Part shown: one piece after another, positions 48,292 to 58,030 of the stretch | Layout of the letters: the number at the start of each line of letters is the position of its first letter | Position numbering within the stretch: the first letter of the stretch is position 1 | Origin: Bemisia tabaci | Taxonomy: Eukaryota; Arthropoda; Insecta; Hemiptera; Aleyrodidae | Reading direction: 5' to 3' | Assembly: GCF_918797505.1 (NCBI RefSeq) | Contig: NC_092800.1 | Coordinates: 7,900,631-7,964,630 of the forward strand | Length of the DNA stretch: 64,000 bases | The notes under the pieces: model-generated | Seen by the model: the letters and a program-made list of their open reading frames with translations, nothing else | Told to the model about the DNA's origin: nothing | Database searches by the model: none | Position numbers and translations under genes: made by a program

Positions 48292-49534
48292 TAGGACATT
48301 TCGTCAACGATTTTTTCCGCGCACCTGTTTTTTTTCCAGTAATTTATGTCCACGCGTTTTTTCGGCACGGGAGATTTGGTCTACGTGCCAGCAGAGACCC
48401 AAATTAATTGGCCCACATGTAAATACAAACGACAATTGCTCATGACGTTTTTGGATGAAAATGTATGATGTCTTGGAAGAATGAGGTTTGCTTGTTTTTT
48501 TGTTTTGTCTGTTTTGGTCCAACGAAAATAATATATATTTAAGAGTTTTGGTAAAAATGGGGGAGCGTCAATTCCATGAGACAAAATTCACTAAAACTCT
48601 CTACACCTCTTTGGTGTAACAGAACATAATTATATTTCAAGAGATAACTACCTTGTTATACCTGAACCGGATAACCTCTATATTTGCTTCAGCTAAAAGC
48701 TCTTAGATTTTTCCAGTGTACGATAAGTATCTTGATTTATATTGCAGAGGAAAGATCCCATACTTTTTAAGGGTGTCTGCCATTGTTATACGTTCAATTT
48801 CGTATAATACTGTGCAACACCCCTCTTGTGAAATATGCAGTTGCTTCAGGCGCCGCCGGCACGGCGGGCGGGCGGCCAGCGCGGAACGCGCATCGGCGCC
48901 TACAAACCTAAGTGGATACTTCAAGCATTGTGCAATGCGTGATGTATCCACTTAGGTTTGTAGGCGCCAGTGAGCCTCTCGAGCTGGCAGCACGCCGCTC
49001 CGCTCTGTTAGCTTCAATATATTTATACTCGCATAGTCAGCGTTTTTTAACTCAGGATTTTGAAATGTTAGCACACTCTGCATTGATTATTCTCATTTAA
49101 ATTGATGGGAAAAAAATATGTATGAATTTATGAAAGGAGAATAATTATATAATGTGTGTTTTTTTAAATATTGGTGGTTCCGTGTCAACTTTAATGATTT
49201 CCAAAGCACTCCACTTCAAATTTTTTCATTTACATTTTGTGCTTTTATTGTGCTGCGGCGAGGTGTACGCGCAACCAAACGCTCAAAATTTGACGAATTT
49301 GACCCTGAAACATCGATATACAATGAGTTAACAAACGTGCTTCTTGGTTTTGTTTCCTGTTTTATTCATTTTTACAGTTTCTCATGAATTTCTCACTTCC
49401 TTTTGTCAATATAATTTTACATACCGACTAAAATATAACGCTTGGACCAAGCCACTGTTGCTCTTTTTTACGTGTGGGCGTTAACTACTGACAAAAAAGG
49501 TGCGCGGACAAGAAATCATTGACAAAATGCCCTG
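48292..49534. mobile_element. element S, 1.24 kb, complete copy with terminal inverted repeats
   Basis: The left end (GGACATTTCGTCAACGATTT then CCGCGCACC) and the right end (GGTGCGCGGACAAGAAATCA then GACAAAATGCCC) are inverted over about 40 bp with few mismatches. The middle has the perfect hairpin 48895-48968 and a GC-rich block. A truncated inverse copy lies at 11277-12244. No transposase motif was seen. Confidence 0.78.
48895..48968. repeat. perfect short palindrome in element S
   Basis: Arms of about 29 bp starting GGCGCCTACAAACCTAAGTG; same as 11581-11654 apart from the loop. Confidence 0.85.
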
Positions 49535-50010
49535 AGACCGATGAATGCGGCACTTCTCTGTTTTTAGCATGAAAATATACTACAAGAATTGGCGTTCAGA
49601 CGGATCTCATCATTTCTTCAAGTTCATAACCTTGCTAAAAACGACTTTGTTGATACCATGTTGAAATCGCGTTAAAAAGACCATGTTGTTCCTTTTTAAC
49701 ACAATCTCGTCAGGGCAACAAAGTGAGACCCTCGAGCCTCAGCTCGACTAGCCTCTCAACAATCAACTAAATGTCGCATGACCATAAATTTAATATTTTC
49801 CACCGTACCCAAGGGGACATGAAAGGAGCATGTATCGTTGGTATATTCAATAAGCAAGACAAAATTTTACAAGGCTATAAAATCATCTCGCGTGTTTGCA
49901 GAAGATTCGGATTTTTTGGGACCAGTGCATAGATCTTCAATAGTTTTCGTTTCTAATTTCTCATGATGAGGATTTTTAACTCCTCTTCGTGAGAAATGAT
50001 GGTATGGTTT

Positions 50011-50222
50011 TGCTAAGGAAAACCGTCGTATGGGCTTTCAAACGTTTCCAAATTTTCCTTCATGAAAAATGTATGAATTATTTGCCTTGAAATTTTTAAC
50101 TAAAAAATATTCTAACAATTCAAAGAAAAAAAATGTGTAAGTCTTCTGTGAAATTCGTGTTTCATTTGAGAAATCATCACAATCAAAATGCTCATGAGAT
50201 GCTATAAGACACCTTGCCAACT
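50011..50222. mobile_element. partial MITE family A copy
   Basis: Starts TTTTGCTAAGGAAAACCGTC; the right end is lost. Confidence 0.5.
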
Positions 50223-50224
50223 CT

Positions 50225-51485
50225 GCTAAATGTTACAACCAGCGACAGCTGAAAACCCTTAGCAGAAGACCAACTTCTACTTGAAAATGAAGTTTCACAC
50301 GTATTGTGACAAAAGTTCCATACATATGTTTTATTGTAGGGTGCAGAAACTCGGATCAAAGCTTTGTCTGGAGCATGTAGTCAACTGCGTAAACATGCGA
50401 GGTCACGTGATCGTTCAACAGCCACATCGTGCAATTAATTCATGGAACGTGCGATCGATCTATGAAATTGAAGTTCGCAAGGTGGGAAATTTTGTATGAG
50501 GAAGTTAGCAAAATGTGTGGAAACGAACGATCTGGCAACGTGGAATTTTCGCAGGTAAATTTTTCGTATGTTTACTTTATGATGCAAACTGGGTCAAATA
50601 TTAACACAGTTTTGAATTTTGATGTGACATGTATTACAATGTAGTCCATTTTGGATGCAAAAATAATAATTTTGCGTAACTCCGCACTCAGGACACAACA
50701 AACAAAAATTAATTGTTTGGAATATTATTCTTCATTGGTCCTTGTGCTCCTTCTTGTATTTTATGAGGGAAAATTACTTTAAAGGAATTTTTACCCATAA
50801 GGGTATACATACTTAAGTACCTATGAGGAGCAATACCTTAAATTACACTTACTCTGCATTATTACGATTTTGATTGCAATGAAATTGGTCATATGTGACT
50901 TTTAGTGGGATTTTGCCGTATTATTCGACTGCCTTATCATCTGACCTCATTTTTTAAGAGAGGGGTTTAAACGGCTTTTCATGAAGTCAATGTAAGTTTC
51001 CGCGACAATGTAAGGCTAAGGGATTTTCTCAATGAAGCAAATCACAGCTCATGAAGTTAGAGATGATTTCGGAATTTTCTCTGCCGAGTTTTTACAACAT
51101 CGTTGATTAGACCCTCTTAAGAGGGTGTCATGAAAATATTACAGCCTATTACAGTGAAAGACTTATGGACATCATTTTCGAAAATTTTTTGCAAATCGCT
51201 GACCTAGTGGTTGCATGTCTACTTTTTAGAAGGCAAATTTTCAGTCTCTGCTTACTGAACTAATACTCAATGAAAATACCATCAAAAATGGAATATGAAT
51301 GTTTCTTAGGTGGTCACTTTCCGTGGGTTTTATTTCGAGTACTCTCTTTACGTTGGTAAGAATTTGTTTGGGAAAAGTTGCTTTTTCAACGTATTTTGGG
51401 AATAATGATGGGAAATGTTTCGGTCGGCATGAATCGATCAAAAAACAATTATGAGAACCGATTGACAGAGATGCAATCAACTTCA
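50225..51485. other. no supported gene
   Basis: AT-rich; nothing was recognised. Confidence 0.4.
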
Positions 51486-51489
51486 CTTA

Positions 51490-51870
51490 ATGAATTAAAA
51501 TTAATTAAAAGAGAACCAGTTTAAATTCGATCGATATGAACCGATTGAAAAATAATAGCGTGAATCATCGACAGCGATAACGATTGACAATGATTTGATA
51601 ACAAGTGAAAGATTCGATCGATCCATGGGTTTGTCGATCGATTTACGAGTTTTGCGGATCGATTCACAGGTTCGTCAATGATTCGTGGGGTTTTCAATGG
51701 AATCATACGTGTTTTTGGTAGAATCTATGTCGGTCAATCGATCGAAATAACCCTGATTTTTCAAATTAAATGTCGATTGAATCAGTATTGATCAAGTCGC
51801 CACCGACCGGTTCTCTTTTTCGCTTCTCGGTCGATTCATGGTGATCAAAACGGCACCTATCGTGAGAAAT
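51490..51870. repeat. GATCGATT-word repeat related to family R
   Basis: Repeated CGATCGATTCATGG, GTCGATCGATTTACG and similar words on both strands, as at 49-972. Confidence 0.5.
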
Positions 51871-51879
51871 AAACATATT

Positions 51880-53000
51880 TACATGAGAAATCTAAATGTT
51901 ACATTTCATTTACGGTTGATGCAAAAACTGCAAATTTCCTTCCTCGCATGATAGAACAGGTGAAGCAATGCATCTTTACAATAAAACACTCTGACAGGTG
52001 ATGCGTTGCACTAGTTCAATCAAAGACAGTTGTTTTGCAACAGTCTTGTTGCAAGGTGCGTGTAATAATATGTGTAAGTTGGAAGTCGAACATATTAGTA
52101 CTTTTTTATACCAGTTAACTAAATTATACGATCAAAATGGGGCCTCAGAAATTTAAGCATACGGTAGACAAGCTATTTTAAACTGTCAAATAAAAAATGC
52201 ACGAATTTTAGCAACTTAAAGAAAAAAATAAACAAAGCTTCCAATTATTTCATAAAAAAAATAAAATAAAATCACACTTGATTCGGTTTCTTATTATTGC
52301 ACATTTTGTTTATATGATAGTGTATCGGTTGTTTTGGATGAATAATTGGCTCTCTTAAGAATGAATCGTCAAGTGTAGTGCGAGTAAAAATTTAGAGTTA
52401 CACAGTACACTTAACCACTTCTAAGACGGGATGAGATACCTTTAATTGAAACATTATATTTCTTGCTGAATTTGCTGCAAATTTTCAGGTTGTATCCTCT
52501 CGACGAGTAAAGCTATCGCAGTCATATTTCGAGAGGTTGAATTCTTGGAGTTTGAAAAATCAAAGTCAAAGCCTTGATAGACATCGGTACTCGTGTTTGG
52601 AAATAAATAAGTTGTTCCTAAATTAATCGTTTAATCGTGTGTTCGGTTACTCAGAAAAAAAGTCAGACACTAATTTACTGGGCCCAAGGAGCCTTTTAAC
52701 AAGTCTGATTATTTCTACACCTGATCTTCCCCTCCTTCTCTTCTTATCCCTGTGAAAATGGCGGATCGAGAGGGTGATAAAAAAGGGGGAACTTTGGGAC
52801 ACCCCCCCCCCTCTTTAATCGAGTGGAATAAATCAGAGCCCCCCCCCCTCTCCCACCAGGATAATTTTGAAAACTCAACTGCTACTAAAGATTGATATTG
52901 ATGGAAATTCAGCTTTTGAGATTTACATTTCTTGATAAAAATTGAAGGGATTTGCCCCTTCACTTGATATTTCACTGCGGAGAGAACGAATAACAAAAAG
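51880..53000. other. no supported gene
   Basis: AT-rich, with C-rich runs at 52801-52812 and 52838-52850. The minus frames 52715-53059 and 52923-53240 overlap family N and look spurious. Confidence 0.4.
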
Positions 53001-53029
53001 ATAAAAAGTAAAGATAATACGGCAGAGAT

Positions 53030-53279
53030 CAATTGAGTGGCTTGGAGGACAAGGCACATAAGTGCAATTTTTGCTATTTCGAGAAATACATGTTTGAAGT
53101 TTCGAAATTACATGGATCATTATGGCGGAGATCAAGTTTAAACTGACTTTTTGAAGCTTAAAAGTGGAACTTGGGAACGAAGTTTTCACAAAATACGCAT
53201 TGAGATTAGTTTTACTTGAAATCATTAATATCTCAATCACTGAACTTATGCGCCTTGTCCTCCAAGCCCCTAAATTGAG
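53030..53279. mobile_element. inverted-repeat element, family N copy 2
   Basis: AATTGAGTGGCTTGGAGGAC + AAGGC on the left is mirrored by CGCCTTGTCCTCCAAGCCCC + TAAATTGAG on the right. It lies about 520 bp upstream of the pectinesterase start. Confidence 0.7.
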
Positions 53280-53562
53280 CGATTATTTTTTCTTTCTTTT
53301 CTTTTCAATAAAAAAAAATCTGTAAAATTACTACAATTGTGTGAGTACGTTATTGCACTGACCTTACCATAAAGATACCACAGTTCGCACATGCTATTTC
53401 ATGTAGGTGATATTTAGGATATGTACTTTTTTAGTCTTGCAGTTTTCTCTTCACTCCTAATTTCCTCTTTTCCGTTGTCTAATCCAAGGAAGGAACCATG
53501 TCACCATATATCCTCTCCTCCGAATTTGCCACTTTCTCGTAAATCGTCATCCAGCAAAAACC

Positions 53563-53726
53563 CAATGGCGAGGCGTGAATGCTCGATTATTGATATGTCT
53601 CCATTTCATGCTATGGTAAAGAATCCATCATTAAAGTGTTCGTTGCATACACCCTGTTCTACGATCCTTTTCCATTGGTGTAAACGGCAAATCAATCGAT
53701 ACGCCTTAACTCACGCCACGCCATTG
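53563..53726. mobile_element. hAT-like MITE, family B copy 6, 75 bp upstream of the pectinesterase ATG
   Basis: CAATGGCGAGGCGTG on the left, CACGCCACGCCATTG on the right, 8-bp flanks CAAAAACC / CAAAAAAC. It occupies the position where a proximal promoter or 5' UTR would be expected. Confidence 0.82.
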
Positions 53727-53801
53727 CAAAAAACTAGTGACTAATTAGTTGTTAGACCAGCGACGCAACTAAATAAATTAACTCTTTTCACTCTAGTTAC
53801 G

Positions 53802-54629
53802 ATGCATTACACCAACAGCAGATCATCAATATCAAATGCGCTCCCATTGTCCATCACATGTTTATTGGTCCTACACTCGACTGGCATCACAGAAGCAACA
53901 ATATGGACTCACGAAGCAGATCTTCAAATAGCGCAGAAAACCTGCGAAAATGCACGCTTTCCACTCCTCTGCATCTCGACATTGACTTCATTCCCGAATC
54001 TTGCCTCAAAATCCATACCACAGATGATCCGCTCTGTTCTCAACCATACCGTACACGAGGTCCATTCCTGTTCACACGACTGTGTTCATATAAAAAAGAA
54101 CCACCAAACCCTCGCCAATACCGAGCAGATAGCACTCGATGATTGCATACACTTGTTCGATGACACCAACTCGACACTGAGGACCGCTATTGCTGACCTC
54201 GAGCGAAATGAATTGGGCGACCTGCAGACCGCCCTCAGTAGAGCGATGACCAACTTAGGTACATGCCTAGAGAGCCTGGCTCATTGCGATAAGAACAAGC
54301 TTAGGGAGGAGGTTTCATTCGAGACTTTCTAAGCTCTCTAACCATGTTAGTAATTCACTGGCGATGCTGCATAAAGTGCCAAATTTGGGAGCCCCACAAA
54401 ATCTGAGGTGTTTCCGGAGTACGGGGAAATGAAAGGGGAGTTTCCGGAATGGTTGTCCGACTTAGATCGGAGGTCACTCACGTCACATGGTCCGCCGCGA
54501 GGCCATGGTCCACGCAAAAGTCTAAAGGCTGGTCCGGCATTCGATATTGTGGTGGCTCAAGATGGAAGTGGGGAGGTTTAAAACTGTGTGGGAGGCTATC
54601 AATGCGGCACCCGCCAACAACCGGAACAG
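53802..54629 (+). CDS. pectinesterase exon 1: signal peptide, PMEI domain and start of PME domain (with frame breaks)
   Basis: The ATG at 53802 is followed by a hydrophobic segment (ALPLSITCLLVLHS), a signal peptide. The PMEI domain then shows its typical Cys spacing: CENARFPLLC near residue 47, ALDDCIHLFDD near 112 and NLGTCLESL near 152. The frame stops at 54330, but the domain continues one frame over (KLSNHVSNSLAMLHKVP, 54331 on), returns to the first frame by 54405 (FPEWLSDLDRR, 54441 on, the classic PME linker; then DIVVAQDGSG), and shifts again at about 54576 into FKTVWEAINAAP. The exon ends AG|GTGAG at 54629. An upstream acceptor-like tract (TTTTCACTCTAG) sits just before the ATG, so a noncoding 5' exon is possible. 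The breaks remove no conserved block, which fits recent decay or assembly error. Confidence 0.8.
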
Positions 54630-57600
54630 GTGAGTTCCATTTTATATGCAAGAATTTGTTTATTTATAATTGAATGATGTCGCGCAGAAATCGCTAATGT
54701 CCATTTTTCAACTTTTAAGTATACTTTTCAAGAGTTGTTATAATCGTGAGTGTGGGGCAATGACTGATTTCGGGAATAAAATAATCCTAAAACGAATATT
54801 AGCATCGTTTTCATGGTTGCATCTAACTACGAAAAGATTATCAACCCAAAAAACTCAAGACTGAAAAAATGTTGTAGAAAGTTGGAAAAATAGACATTAG
54901 CTGTTTTTGCACGGCACGATTCAATTCGGAACAAATATTAAATATGTAGTCCTCTTTAATTCCTATGGTTAAAATTGACCACTAGACAAGGTACGACTTT
55001 AAGCATTCTAATACATATTTTTTAACCAGAATTTCACCTAGAACACGATTCTTGCATCGAAAATTACTGAATCAACTCCTAACTAAGATATTAACGTTTG
55101 TCGTTTTTATTTTACCCACAGTGACAGAAAGCTTTCGTATACGAAATTCTGACTCAATTTGTTCATAATAAACTGAAACTTTCGGCTGATACAACGATTA
55201 TTTTGTTACCCGTATTGGGTAGTATAAATGGACCACTTCAAGCCGAATGGAACCAACCCACATCAGCTATTGCCAAATTTATTTGAGCAATTTAATTTCT
55301 TACATGAAAACGGTTGTGCGGATTATTGTGCAAATGTCAGTGAATTTTCTGCACAGTACGAAGCAAATTCTTTTAACATTTTCAAAAAAATCCGTACAAA
55401 AGCTCTCTTGCAAAAAATTAATTACCCAGCTAAAATTGGCAATGACTGATGTGGTTTGGTTCCTTCCTGCTGAACGCAGTCCAAGTATGCTGTTATTGCT
55501 GTGAAGAATGAGAGCTGTTATTTTTTCTTGTTCTGGCTAATTGTGAAGGTTCACGATATACATTAAGGCCGGAGTGTACTGGGAAACTCCATGGGTCGTC
55601 AAGACTAAAATTAATCTGATGCTGGTTGGTGATGGAATTGGGAAAACTATTCTTAGAGGTTCTAAAAATGTCAAGGATGGGACGACAACATTCAATTCAG
55701 CTACTTTCGGTGCGTTTAGTTCCAGTTTCCAAAGTTAATAATGTGACGTTTGTGTGTCAGTGGCGTGGCGTGCTTCGCGATAAATCACTTGATCTGCCAT
55801 TTAAAGCTATGAAAAAGTATAGATAAACAGAATGTTCGTAACGAACACCTTGATAATCGATTCTTTACCATGGCATCAAATGGGGAAATCGTCACCTCCC
55901 GGCCAAAGCGCCATGCGACGTTTCATAATTTCCGTTGCCATTTTATTTTTTACAGAGGAATTGTTCAACAAAGCTGTCCGAAAGTTCTCTGAATTTTCTT
56001 TGTGCTGCCGATGAAATTTAGTGAATTATTCAACCGATTCAACGAACAAATTTTTCTGTAAAAAAATGAAATGGCGGTGAAAATTTTAAACGTCGCACAG
56101 TGGATGGAGTCAATTAGAAAGCGGACATCAACTTTAGACTTAAACTGAAAATCTTTATGTTTATTATGCAACATTTTAAACTTTAAGGGATGCTTAATAA
56201 AGTAAATTTCACGAGGAAACCAATGGAACGACTTTTAGAACCTCAAAGTTGTGTTTGAACGGAGTTATACGTTTAAAAATTCCAAATTTTGTCCGACATC
56301 TCCAATTGACTCGATCCATTGTGCGTCGCATGACGCTTGTGATACTTTGGCCGGAAGGTAACGAAATATCGGATAGGATATTCTATCACTCACGCCTCGC
56401 CACTGACGTAATAAACTCAACAGGTATACGTATTGGACTTTCTGTAGTGAATGTTTATTTACCTAATCTTGTAGGTGCCTTGGTATTATTTTAAACAGTG
56501 CGTTCTCTCTTGTTTTGTGCGGCTAAATATGAAGGTATACGATATACATAAAGGCCGGAGTTTACGTGGAAAATCCATGGGTCCCCAAGGAGAAAATAAA
56601 TCTGATGCTGGTCGGAGATGGAATCGGGAGGACTATTTTAAAGGGTAGTAAAAATGTTGTGGATGGATCAACCACTTTCACATCAGCCACTCTCGGTGCG
56701 TTCCGCTCAAATTTCCTGAAATACTTTTCATCGTGTTTCTTTCATATTTTCTATAGACGATTTTAGTGGTGACGTCACGGAGCGATATTGGTGGTTTGAT
56801 ATCTCGAAAGTCGAAATGTGCCCCAACAAACAAACAAACAAACAAACATAACCTCCAAAATGAACAATTGACGAAATAATGCTAAAACTAGCCTGAAACC
56901 AAACAATTAATCCATGGGACTTTAATATTATGAAAGCTACTCATTTACCAAAACGTTGAGATCACAATCACAAGAATTGATTGTAAAATAAACTCATAAT
57001 ATCATAGACAGTCATCGAGCGAATTCCCTACACCCCCCCCCCCCCCTGCCTATATCCCGCAGATTCCTCCATGTTCGTTTGTTGGGGCACGTTTCGACTT
57101 TCGAGGTATAAAAATTATAACGAGATGTGACGTCACACTAAATGCGTCTATTGTAATTGACTCATTCACATGTCATTCATTTTAAATGCCAGGGACTCGT
57201 CTTTATTTTGAAGAAGGGACGATTGAGTGGATTTTCTGACGTTTTTAGTTTTCAGCATTATAAACTTATACAGAACAATTATGAAGAAAATTCAGTAAAA
57301 GTTTTAACGGACTCCACACATTTGCTTTATTTACAGAGGATGAAACTTTAACGCATATCCTTAGATACCGCAACCGAGAAAAACCCTCTCTGTACTCAGC
57401 GAATTAATTGATTGGAAATTTCAAAGCTGGGCCTTAACTCTTACCTCTGTCTTTCCGCGAGAGGTCGTTTTGGTAAATTGCACCTCGTAATTTCAGTTTA
57501 AATGCCACCTATCTTTTCTTTTACCGAAGATATTTTTTTTTTTTTTTTTTTTTTTTTTTGGAGCACTAAAATATCAGTTACGGGCTATACAGACATACCG

Positions 57601-57991
57601 TTCGTTCCGGGCTCTAAGTTCCGGGTGCTGGAGCCGTCGTTTCAATTGCTGCAGGTGCTACGCCCGGAACTTTCGGTCTCTGAACCCGGAACGCGGACGG
57701 TGTGTCTACATAGGCTACTAGTTCCAAAGTGTACAATGTCCATAAAAGCGATTCGTCACAAAAACGCAATATAACTGCTTTGGGTACTGTCCGTTTTGCT
57801 GCGGCCTACCTTCTTAATACTGCTAATTAAAAAGGATTTTGGCTGTTTTGGCACACAATTAAATTACTTTCCGATTCTTCTTAATGACTGATCAAAAATC
57901 CACTCCTAACTCAATTTCGACCAAACTGGACATTGTACTCTTTGAAACTAGTAACCTCAGTAGCCCCTCCCTTTTATGGCTTCCCCGCCGA

Positions 57992-58030
<39 letters not shown>

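Noticed and set aside
54330..54405. A short intron removing the first frame break
   Set aside because: The stop precedes any donor, the gap would be far too short, and the skipped text is conserved protein sequence.
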